NCBI GenBank assembly: GCA_033439685.1
Contig: JAUEDM010000006.1
Location: forward strand, 620,001 to 684,000
DNA from: Apodospora peruviana
Taxonomy: Eukaryota; Ascomycota; Sordariomycetes; Sordariales; Lasiosphaeriaceae
Direction of reading: 5' to 3'
DNA length: 64,000 bases
Made by a program: the position numbers and the translations under genes. Within the stretch, counting starts at the first letter, position 1; the number at the start of each line of letters is the position of its first letter. Below, piece by piece: positions 21,434 through 31,015 of the stretch. Below the pieces are notes generated by a model, which was not told the DNA's origin, did not search any database, and saw nothing but the letters and a program-made list of their open reading frames with translations.

Positions 21434-23051
21434 ATGCAATCCTTTCTCCTTCTCACTCGACCATCCGTTGTCTTGTCCTCGTCCTCGCCCAGAATAGTAC
21501 GACCTGCTACCGGCCGACTCCGTACCTTGTCCAGACATTTCTCTGCTACATCATTCTCCGCCATGGCGCCCATTTCCACCCCTTCCCGGGAGACCGACTT
21601 CCTCGTCATCGGCGGCGGCAGCGGCGGAATTGCTACTGCGCGGGCGGCCAGCGGGAAGTACGGGACCAAGGCCATGGTCATCGAGAGCAAGCGGTTAGGA
21701 GGCACATGTGTCAACGTTGGGTAAGTTCATCATCTATTTATCTGGTTCAGCAGGCAGGGTGGTGGCTCGCTAACACTTCTTTTAAAACAGTTGCGTCCCC
21801 AAAAAGGTAACCTTCAACGCCGCAGCAATTGCCGAGACCCTTCATCAAGCCAAATCATACGGTTTCAGCGTCAAGGAGACGGCGCCGTTCGACTGGACCA
21901 CCTTCAAGCACAAGCGCGACGCCTACATCAAGCGCCTAAACGGCATCTACGAGCGTAATCTGGAAAGGGAAAACGTCGAGTACGTGCACGGCTGGGCGAA
22001 GCTTTTGTCACGAAATTCAGTGGAGGTGACGCTCGACGACGGAACCAAAACGGTGGTCAACGCGAAAAAGATTTTGGTTGCTACGGGAGGCGACCCGACG
22101 ATCCCGCCCCAGGTGCCGGGTTCGGAATACGGTATTAACAGCGACGGGTTTTTTGACATCGAGACCTTGCCCAAAAAAGTCGCGCTCGTCGGCGCCGGGT
22201 ACATTGCCGTCGAGTTCGCGGGCATGTTCAACGCGTTGGGCGTCGAGACGCACCTGTTTATTCGGTACGATACTTTTCTCAGGCACTTTGATCCGATGGT
22301 GCAGGAGGCTGTCGTCAAGGAGTACGAGCGGCTGGGTGTACATGTGCACAAGCGCAGCGTAACCAATAAAGTTGATAAGGATGAGGCGACCGGCAAGTTG
22401 ACGGTGCACTACACGGAGGCGGGAGTGGAGGGGAAAGTGGCAGAGCTTGACCACCTGATCTGGGCGGTCGGGCGCACGCCTGCGACGAGAGGGATTGGTC
22501 TTGAGGAGGCGGGCGTCAAGCTTGATAAGAACGGTTTTATTGTTGTGGACGAGTACGAGAACACGAGCGTGGAGAACATCTACGCGCTTGGGGACGTGGT
22601 TGGCAAGATTGAGTTGACACCCGTGGCCATCGCTGCCGGCCGCAAGTTGGCGTCACGCCTGTTTGGTGGGGAGCAGTTCGCCACGGCCAAGCTGGACTAC
22701 AGCAACGTGCCGTCGGTGGTGTTTGCGCACCCCGAGGTCGGCGCGATCGGGCTGACGGAGCCGCAGGCGGTGGAAAAGTACGGCGCCGAGAACCTGAAGA
22801 TTTACAAGACTAACTTTACGGCTATGTATTATGCCATGATGGAGCCGGAGGAGAAGGGCCCGACGGCGTACAAGCTGATCTGCGCCGGCCCGGAGGAGAG
22901 AGTCGTCGGTCTGCACATTTTGGGCTTGGGGAGCGGTGAGATGTTGCAAGGGTTTGGGGTTGCGATGAAGATGGGCGCGACCAAGAAGGACTTTGACAGC
23001 TGCGTGGCGATTCACCCGACCAGCGCGGAGGAGTTGGTTACGCTGAAGTAG
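21434..23051 (+). CDS. GLR1: Glutathione reductase (NADPH)
   Basis: FAD-dependent enzyme regenerating reduced glutathione from GSSG with NADPH. Two exons, 21434-21720 and 21791-23051, 515 aa from the first ATG. Landmarks: FAD-binding FLVIGGGSGGIATARAA, redox-active disulfide GGTCVNVGCVPKK split by the intron, NADPH-binding VALVGAGYIAVEFAG, LIWAVGRTP, YALGDVVGKIELTPVAI, and the C-terminal catalytic AIHPTSAEELVTLK. The first ~43 residues (MQSFLLLTRPSVV... LRTLSRHFSATS) are Arg/Ser-rich and look like a mitochondrial presequence. A second in-frame ATG at 21563 (MAPISTPSRE) has a strong context (GCCATGG), while the first is weak (CTCATGC), which favours leaky scanning and two products. Yeast Glr1 uses the same arrangement. 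Function is certain; dual targeting is inferred. Confidence 0.95.
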
Positions 23052-23675
23052 GGGGATGATGATATATGGTTGAATTTACAGCTGAGAAAGAATGGGAGGC
23101 TGTTTGTGTTATATCTAGCTGCGTATACCCAGCGATCTTATAGACTAAGTCATTGCGGTTCAAATAATGGCATTGTGTTTCTCTGCATTGTTTTCATGTC
23201 ATCTCTATGAGCTTTACATATGAGTTTTATGATGATTCATCTGACTGCTTCCAGGTTTGCAGCTTGTAATTCGTACAGAGGTGGGCTTGCTGCTCCTTAC
23301 TGTACTGGAAGCGCTGCTTATGTAACACCTCATCACTAGCGCCAAAAGTCACACCACCTTCCCACAGAAGCCGGCCCGGTTGCTGGTGTGTCGCTCGCTC
23401 GCTGGAGCTCCAATCCCCGAAACCGTCCGTGCTGTCTGCCGTCCGAGATTCTAGCGTCACAACCTCGAAGCAAGCAACCGAGCTCCTTTCAACCTCGCTC
23501 ACTCTGTTGACCACAACACCACAACCCGACGACACACACACTCCACTCAAGGTACGCAACACGATCTCAATTAGTTTAAATCGGAGGTGATCAATTGCTC
23601 TATCTATCGACTGCAATTGGAACCGCCGGAGGAAATTGAGGGGAATAAAACTGAGTTGACACATTGTGAGGTTAG
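23052..23675. promoter_or_regulatory. Intergenic and COX8 5' leader
   Basis: GLR1 3' end followed by a C/A-rich leader for COX8 (about 23,360-23,550). A GGTACGCA donor-like site near 23,547 suggests a possible 5'UTR intron; not proven. Confidence 0.4.
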
Positions 23676-23929
23676 ATGCTCTCCCGCGCAGCCATCCGCC
23701 AGGCCAACGGCCTCGTCCAGCGCCGCGGCTTCCAGACGACCCGCGCGCAGCTGTCGTCGCCGTACCATTACCCCGAGGGACCCAGGTCCAACCTGCCGTT
23801 CAACACCAAGACCCGCTTCTTCGCTCTGCGCTACTGGCTGTTCATGGCCGTTGGCTTTGGCGCGCCGTTTGGTATCGCCAGTATGTTTTTCCCTCTCTCA
23901 GGACGAATTCTAGGAGTGGAGGAGGGATA

Positions 23930-23964
<35 letters not shown>

Positions 23965-24038
23965 TGTTTTTGTTGTCTGTTTCGAGCTAACGATTCTGTC
24001 CTCCGGTAGCCTGGCACACCTACAAGCCTCGCTCGTAG
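23676..24038 (+). CDS. COX8: Cytochrome c oxidase subunit 8 (COX7c family)
   Basis: Small inner-membrane subunit of respiratory complex IV. Two exons, 23676-23880 and 24010-24038, 77 aa. The first ~25 residues (MLSRAAIRQANGLVQRRGFQ) form an Arg-rich mitochondrial presequence with an RGF/QTT cleavage-like site. The mature part carries NLPFNTKTRFFALRYWLFMAVGFGAPFGIA, with one transmembrane helix, and ends WHTYKPRS as in the fungal Cox8/COX7c family. The second exon codes only nine residues and the codon at the junction is split (A|CC, Thr). The intron contains a long TA microsatellite. Family, size and topology all fit. Confidence 0.92.
23932..23963 (+). repeat. (TA)16 microsatellite in the COX8 intron
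   Basis: An uninterrupted TA run of about 32 nt lies between donor and acceptor of the COX8 intron. It is self-complementary and could form a hairpin in the pre-mRNA. Confidence 0.95.
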
Positions 24039-24970
24039 ACGACGACGGATCGATCGATTTCACGACTTTTCGATGGGCTTTTCTGGGTGATACGTGTTGT
24101 CTGTGTCGTGTTTATGGGTATAGAAGGTGGGCGGGGAGGACCATTGGGAACGTGGGGGAAGCTCTGTATATGATACGCGACCGATAGACTCAAACATCGT
24201 TCAACCTACCTCCCATTCATTCGACCACAGGTTTTTTTTGGCTGCCTATGGGTTGAAACAGAGTGCAACTGGTGGGCTTTCCGGGGTGTCCTGGTGAAAT
24301 TGCGTGTTTACGATTGAGACATGACAGGAAGGAACTTGAGGATTTGGATATGCAAGCTTTGCGGCTTTGCGGGAGGCCCTGGAGGTTTGATATGTCTCCA
24401 TGTGAGAGACACACTTTCTTAAGCTTGATCCTCCCGTATGTTCCAAGAATTGGTTCCTCATGATGGTTTTTATTCAAGACCCCGGGGTATCATTCCCGTG
24501 CCCTCAATCCAACGGGGATGCCCGTTGTGAGCTCATATGATCGTCGACTGGGAAAGCTGTGTTTCCATTGTACAGTATAGATATCGGAGTACAATGGATG
24601 GCCAATTACTCAACCAACAATATTGACAGTCGTTGACCTTAACGCATTTGGTGTTACCAATCCTCACAAAATCAGATTTCGATATTGAAGGGAGTGCAGC
24701 TGCTTCTGGTAGACGACGGCGCACGGGCCAAGAGAATCGACTGCAGTCGGTGGTGGCCAGTCACTGGCTTCCCCTGTAATGCATTTGGACTTACGGGCTA
24801 CCGCAGCACGACACCTCAAAGCAACCGCAACCACAACTGCAGCCAATGCACCAAAATAACCCACAACTACGACAAAGAACGGGCATAGCACCACGCCGAA
24901 AGCGACTACAACGCCACGACATGGTATGAGCCGAATTAAATAAAATTGGCCGTCCGGGCAACCTCAAAAA
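24039..24970. other. Intergenic COX8 - SEC6
   Basis: 932 nt with the COX8 3' region and SEC6 promoter. No credible gene. Confidence 0.5.
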
Positions 24971-27229
24971 ATGGATGTGCCGCCCGTCAACCTGGCCGAG
25001 CTGCTCCGGCACCCTGACGACCTCGATAAGATCGCGGCCCTCAAAGCCGAGTTCACGCGGAAAAAGGCCGCCGTCGACTCGCAGCTGCGCGGCGGCCTGC
25101 GCGAGCAGCTCGAGACCACCCAGTCGGGCATGAACGGCCTCGCCGACGGCCAAAAGACGGTCCAGCAAATAAAAGAGGAGATGATGAAGATCGACAAGAT
25201 ATGCTCCGAATCCCAAAACATGATCACCGATTTCGCGACCATCAATTTAGTGTCACAAGCCCACCGCAACTTCGGGGCCGTCGAGACCATGCGCCGGAAC
25301 CTCGAGACGTTCAACGACCGCCTCGGCGACATCGACGCCATGCTGCGCGACGACGACGAGGACCAGGAGAACATGCCGAATTTGTTAGCTATCCACTACG
25401 AGCTCACCCAGCTGCGCAATATTCGCGACGACGCCATCGAGCAGATCCAGCGGGGCGACGACCCGAGCCTGCAGTCGACCCTGGAAGACTACTTTGAGCG
25501 CCTTGATGGGGCCATCAAGTGGTTCGACGAGCACATCGAACTGATCGCGCTGAGCCTGATCAATCTTGTTACGACCGACAATAATAGCTTGGTGGTGCGG
25601 TTTGCGCTGATTATCGAGGCCGAGGAGAAGAGTGACCAGCGGGTTTTGGCGTTACAGGAGGCGCTCAAGGACCACAAGGAGATCGCCACGAGATTTCAGA
25701 GCATCACGGACGGCGCAAAGACGGTGCGGGGCTACAAGGAGAGGTTCCTTAACACCATCAGGACGTCCGGCGAGGCCAAGTTCGAGCCGACGAGAGAAGA
25801 GTTCCTGGACGACCCGACGCAGCTGGAGAAGTCGCTCAAGTGGTACTTTAATGACCTCAACGCGGTGAGGCTGGGCATGGTGCCCCTGATGCCCAAGAAG
25901 TGGAAGATATTCAAGACGTGGGCAAATATCTATCATAGTCTCATGCACGATTTTCTTGTCGGGTTAATCGACGACCCCAACACGTCGTCGGCGCACACCC
26001 TGGAGATCATTAGCTGGCCTGAGAAGTACTACAGGAAAATGACCAAGTTGGGCATGAGGCAGGACGAGCTCGTGCCGCACGTTATCGATAACAGGGAGAC
26101 GGAGTTGGTGCGCGACTTCCGCGCCCTCATCATCAAGTTTCTGGACGAGTGGATCGACCGCATCTTCAAGCAGGAGAGAAAAGACTTTGCCGACCGCAAC
26201 GTCGAGGGCGGCAACCTCGATCAGGATGAGTACGGCTACTTCCGGACCAAGAACCTGGTGGACCTGTGGCGCATGCTGCGGGAACAGGTTGACGCGGCGG
26301 CCAATTCGCAACGTGCGGACGTGATCGAGGGCGTTATCGATGCCATGTTCCAACGGCTGCGGGCGCGGCAGCAGGCGTGGCAGCGGATGCTCGAGGATGA
26401 GGCGGCGCGGTACGAGACAAGCAAGGGAGATGTCGAGCTAGACGGGTTCCAGCCGCTGCAGGACTGGCTTGTGGCGACGGCCAACGACCAGATCGCGTGC
26501 ATCGACGACAATGAGGAGGAGGGCCGGTTCGCGTACCTGAGCGACTTCAAGAAGAAGTTTGCGCCGCTGGTCACGCCGCAGTACATGGACCGAGCCGAGG
26601 GGGATGTTGCTGCGCTGAGGGACGGTTATGTGGATCTCAGCACGTGGTGCATGACCAAGTTTGCCGGCTTGGTGTTCGCGGTCGATTTCAAGGCGGTCAT
26701 GCCTGATTTTTTTACGACCAAGTGGTACACGAGCACGGCGATGGCGCGCATGATTGCCACTCTCGAGGAATACGTCAACGATTATAGGTTGGTGCTGCAC
26801 CACTCGCTTGTCGATATCTTTACGGAGATCTTCACGGAGGAGCTGCTGGTCAGGTACCTGATGGCGGTACACAACAAGGGCGCCAAGTTTAGAAGGACGG
26901 ACGCGTACCAGGACAAGCTGTTTGACGACCTGTCGACGGCGTTTGAGTTTTTTAGTTCCTTGCCGAACCCGGACGTCGGCAACGCGATCAAGGAGACGTG
27001 GCGGGCGACGGAGCCGTTTCTGCAGCTGCTGTCGTGCGATAAAGAGTCCGTGCCGGACGTGTTTGAGCAGTTCAAGACCAGCTACTGGGATCTGCAGATT
27101 AGTTGGGTCGAGGCGGTGTTGAGGGCGCGCGACGATTTCGAGAGGGCGATGCTGAATGGAGTTAAGGCTAGGGCTGCGCAGATGGATGTTGTTAGGGGGC
27201 CGGAGACGATTATGAGTAAGGTCAAATAA
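24971..27229 (+). CDS. SEC6: Exocyst complex subunit Sec6 (EXOC3)
   Basis: Subunit of the octameric exocyst that tethers secretory vesicles at the plasma membrane, important at the hyphal tip. Single exon, 752 aa, starting MDVPPVNLAELLRHPDDLDK just after an A-rich leader. The N-terminal ~130 residues are a coiled coil (LREQLETTQSGMNGLADGQK; RNFGAVETMRRNLETFNDRL) as in CATCHR tethers. The rest is a helical-bundle Sec6 domain with LIKFLDEWIDRIFKQE-like segments, NLVDLWRMLREQVDAA and a C-terminal region ending WVEAVLRARDDFERAML. Length fits the fungal family (750-800 aa). The absence of introns over 2.2 kb is unremarkable. Confidence 0.93.
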   Translation: MDVPPVNLAELLRHPDDLDKIAALKAEFTRKKAAVDSQLRGGLREQLETTQSGMNGLADGQKTVQQIKEEMMKIDKICSESQNMITDFATINLVSQAHRNFGAVETMRRNLETFNDRLGDIDAMLRDDDEDQENMPNLLAIHYELTQLRNIRDDAIEQIQRGDDPSLQSTLEDYFERLDGAIKWFDEHIELIALSLINLVTTDNNSLVVRFALIIEAEEKSDQRVLALQEALKDHKEIATRFQSITDGAKTVRGYKERFLNTIRTSGEAKFEPTREEFLDDPTQLEKSLKWYFNDLNAVRLGMVPLMPKKWKIFKTWANIYHSLMHDFLVGLIDDPNTSSAHTLEIISWPEKYYRKMTKLGMRQDELVPHVIDNRETELVRDFRALIIKFLDEWIDRIFKQERKDFADRNVEGGNLDQDEYGYFRTKNLVDLWRMLREQVDAAANSQRADVIEGVIDAMFQRLRARQQAWQRMLEDEAARYETSKGDVELDGFQPLQDWLVATANDQIACIDDNEEEGRFAYLSDFKKKFAPLVTPQYMDRAEGDVAALRDGYVDLSTWCMTKFAGLVFAVDFKAVMPDFFTTKWYTSTAMARMIATLEEYVNDYRLVLHHSLVDIFTEIFTEELLVRYLMAVHNKGAKFRRTDAYQDKLFDDLSTAFEFFSSLPNPDVGNAIKETWRATEPFLQLLSCDKESVPDVFEQFKTSYWDLQISWVEAVLRARDDFERAMLNGVKARAAQMDVVRGPETIMSKVK

Positions 27230-27961
27230 GGTGGACTGAGGGCTAGGAGTTGTGAGAAGGGGGGTGAATGTACGACTACCTAACTACGGACCGGCCTAAG
27301 ATCTTGGTCAGATTTATATGAAGTAATGAAAGATTTTTTTTTGTTTGCTTGTTCAATGAGGTATATTCACCATTACAGCAAGCATTTGATCCAGTTGGTG
27401 AACGTTGAAAACCGATGAAAACATCCGTGTAAAAAAGGGGGGTTGTATCAGTTGTTTAGTCCAGGATGGGGGGATGTTTTCTTTTCCCTTCCCCCCTTTT
27501 ACCCCTATTCATTCGTCTTTAAATTCCTGAGTAATGACAAATGACAAGACAGGGAAGTGGCCGTCGGTGACATTCATGCATATCCAAATGGCCGATGCAA
27601 TGCGTGTCTGTCTCCCAGCCAAGGAAGGTGAGTGGTCGTTGGCCGCTGGTGCGGCGCGGGGTGTGTGTGGGACAGAAGGATTGCGCAACACGACAGTGAC
27701 GTCACGGGAAGGCCGGCCGCGTTTGCACGGGCTCTTACACCTAAAACCAGGCAGCTAACAACCTGACTAACCCCGCCTCCTCCTCCTCCTCCTCCTCCTC
27801 CTCCTCCGCCTCCTCGCCTTTCCTTTCTTTTAACTTCTGTTGAACGCTGGACTCTTTCGACTTTCTTCTTTCAACAATAACCATCTTTCGCTGCTCTTGT
27901 CGATCATCATCGGGAAAAGTCAACTCAACACCACCAAACAAAACTCAAACAAACCATCAAG
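27230..27961. promoter_or_regulatory. Intergenic SEC6 - PLDc_N gene, with T-rich and (TCC)n tracts
   Basis: Contains the SEC6 3' end, then GA/T-rich segments and a CT-rich leader directly upstream of the next gene (27,776-27,900). No other gene seen. Confidence 0.5.
27776..27807 (+). repeat. (CTC)n/(TCC)n microsatellite in 5' leader
   Basis: About ten uninterrupted CTC/TCC units lie 155-185 nt upstream of the ATG at 27962. A pyrimidine-rich tract in this position is common near fungal transcription starts. Confidence 0.9.
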
Positions 27962-28336
27962 ATGATCAACGCCATCTTTTTCAGTCTACTCGTGCAGGTG
28001 TGCTTCGGCGCGCCCGTTGACGAGACCGTCGTTGCTACGGCTGGCGGAAATGCCTGGCAGTATGGGACAGGCGGCGGAATCATCGGTCTTGCTGTGCTGA
28101 TTCTGGATGTCATCTTCTTTCGTATGTTACATCACCGCCACACTTGGGTAAGGTAATTTGCTAACAGATTTCTGCGTAAAGTCGAAATCCTAAAGTCCAA
28201 CCGCCCGCCCTCGCACAAGCTCCTCTGGTCGCTGCTTATTTTCCTGTTTCCCATCTTCGGCATGATCATCTACTGGCTCTTCTCCAACCGCGCCGCGCAC
28301 AACAGCGGTTCGGGCGGCTACGAGGCCTTGCCTTAG
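27962..28336 (+). CDS. Small two-TM membrane protein with PLDc_N-like domain
   Basis: Two exons, 27962-28121 and 28182-28336, 104 aa. The N-terminus MINAIFFSLLVQVCFGAPVD is a likely signal peptide with a GAP cleavage-like site. A short luminal segment follows, then a first helix (GGIIGLAVLILDVIFF) and the hallmark LEILKSNRPPSHKLLWSLLI, leading into a second helix FLFPIFGMIIYWLFSNR. This is the phospholipase D-nuclease N-terminal (PLDc_N) hairpin, found alone in many small fungal proteins and without catalytic HKD motifs. Its function is unknown. The junction codon is split C|TC (Leu). Expression is suggested by the good start context and CT-rich leader. Confidence 0.8.
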
Positions 28337-31015
28337 GGGACTTACTTCGGCGTGCCGCTGAAACTGGTGGATCTGTAGGTGGTGCTGCTAGGGTTGGTGT
28401 GGCAGAATGTGCTGCTGAGATTGATGGGCTGATGATGCAGACGATGCTGCTAGCGTTTTGGGTGGTGGTATTTATTTGCGAAGCACCTTGGTTTTTCTTT
28501 AGTTCTTTTTCAGTGGTACAGACACACACGACACAATCACGAGTAGGTTTATTTACTAGGAGCATGCCTAACTTCAGCGAGGAATACTGAGGGACGGACC
28601 AACCGGGTCTCGATGGAGCAGCGCAAGGCACAATTTTGGAATTCTTGGTGTCTCGGGAGTAAACCATGTTTTTTTAACGAGAAATGAAGTTTAGCAGCGG
28701 AGTGTAACTGCACAATTGCGTATTTATTGCTACCGTATTTCTGGGGGAGTTCAATGATACATGCGGAAACAAGATGTTCTCATGCTCGGCTGGTTGTGGT
28801 GAAGAATCTGTGCCTGTTGAGGGAGACTTCTGTTCTACCTCGTTATGGGTAATGATGTTTGCTATACTGTCGAGGAGAGCGAATAGATACCATATATGCC
28901 TCTTTGGGGTGTGAGAGGAGGGTAGACTGTACAGCGCCATAAAAGATGTCTTGGAAGTAGGGTTGATTATCTGCCTGTATTGCGGTTTAACCACCTGATA
29001 ATATTGCCCCGTCCGTTCGTTTCAGCAGTTTTGAACCCCAGTTGATAATTTCCGTATTACAGCCTTGTTTCCTGGAAGCAGTTCCCCATTCTACGGTAAA
29101 GGTTCGCGACAACTTCTGTTACGTACAGAAGCGCTGGTAGACAAACGATTCAAATTACCACCTTGTAAAGGCAGTTCAAGACCCCTCCCCCACCCCACAT
29201 AGGAGTAGATACATCGAAATGTTTACCAGTTGGTTGGTTTTCAGAGACTAGAGGTGTCCACCGTAAAATGATGCATTACAACGAATAATTGACTGCTGTG
29301 GTCCCGCCACGAGGTGTAGGAACCGTGAAATGTTCTGGCTGGTATTATCCGACATCCGTTCATATCAGTTCTTCTCATGGCTGCTAGCTGGCAGGTTGCG
29401 TATCTTCCAAGGAGAGGGTGATGTTACCATCCGTCTCACTCCTCCACTTCGTCCTCCAGAGCCGAGGTGCTGTACTCCGACGTTGGGACCAGGCAGAGGA
29501 TCAGCAAATCCACGGGGAAAGAGGCGTCCTTTTGGCTCAAGTATGGTGAGAATGGGAGTGAATTATCATCGTCGTGAGAATGTCAGTTTACTGTGCCGGA
29601 TATGTAGACTATCAAGGGGCGTCCACACGACTTCACAATGTCTTGACGTTAGTAATGAACTTCAGAGAACTTGGCCAACTATGAATACTAGGAACGACGC
29701 CTCGAGCTGAGTGGTTAGTGAGGACAGGAGCAGGATGTATGAAGCCCAGCTAGGGGCAAGATTTGTAATGGGCTGTGGGCATTGTGACGGCGTTGTGCCC
29801 AATAAGGATTGTTTATGCCTAGGCGGGAGCAGCGTCTGCTGATGACTCTCTGTTTGAGAGAACCAAGAACATTATCGGGTAGTCTGGCATTTCAAGCTGT
29901 GCTTTGTCTTGTATACGTTATGGTCAACTTGGTTCCTTGTGTCGATCTTCATACTACTAGTCTTCAGAGCTATATGTACAGCTAAGTACGGTGAGCGTGC
30001 TTCCAGTGCAAAAGTCCGTTCAATAACGGCAGGCTGCGGACGGCGATCGTTTTCCTGTGAAGAAAGCAGCCACATCCTTCTACCTCACAAGCTAGGTAAT
30101 TAATAGTGGCTCAGAAATGGGATCGGAAACCTTACCCAAAGGCAAAAAAAGACAGGTTCGATGAAGTTGACTACGTGCTGTATATTATATAATGTGAGAT
30201 TGGTGGCCCATATACGAAGTCCAACATAAACGAATGATTATATTGCTATGTTGTTGAACAACTACTATTATCCTTCTAGACCTCAACAGGTGTCAATCTG
30301 TTTGGGTACCTAGGTAGGTATTCTCAACGAATCGTCTCATAGCGACAACCCAGTCCTCTTGTTATATCTATGCTACGACAGACAATAATCTAGCTTTGAT
30401 TATAAACAGTATCACCAAAGAACCCATATCACATATCGCACGCACGAAGGGAGAAAAGACTCAGGTTACGAAAGACGGACTCGTAATAAACTTCTGATTT
30501 TATTCTGGTCTGGTTGGTTGATCCAATAGGGCAAATAAATGGATAGCTAAAATAATAACAAGCGAAGAAATGTTTGTGTGTTCAAAGAACAAATTGGAAC
30601 CCATAGATAGTCCACCAGCAACTCGCTTCCTCCTCCTTCCAACTCGAGTGCCAAACGTATCAGAGTCATGTGTTCCAGCTCAGCCGCATACGACTGACTG
30701 CCAAAGATGAAGACAATAAAATAGATATATATCAGGGGATAACTAGTAAGAAGAAAACTACCTAAAATGTGAACTAAAGAAAACGGGACGGACAGATCGA
30801 TAATGCCTTACCTCTCTTTCATAAAACGCCTGTAAAATGAGAACACAAAACGAAAAAGGTATTTGGGTTTTCGTTTTTGAATGATCGAACGTTAAAAATT
30901 ACAAGTGAACAGACACCACCTTGCCGATAGATTGATAGGTATAAAACAGACAGACAAACACACACCAGAGTCATGAGATGCTGCGTAAAATAAAAACTAA
31001 CAAGCACACAAATCC
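28337..31015. other. Gene-free 2.7 kb spacer
   Basis: Between the small membrane protein and the DENN gene 3' end. The longest forward frame (29,330-29,710) lacks protein-like character. A TACCTAGGTA palindrome lies at 30307-30316. The last ~500 nt, AT-rich, are probably the DENN 3'UTR. I see no RNA gene or transposon. Confidence 0.5.
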
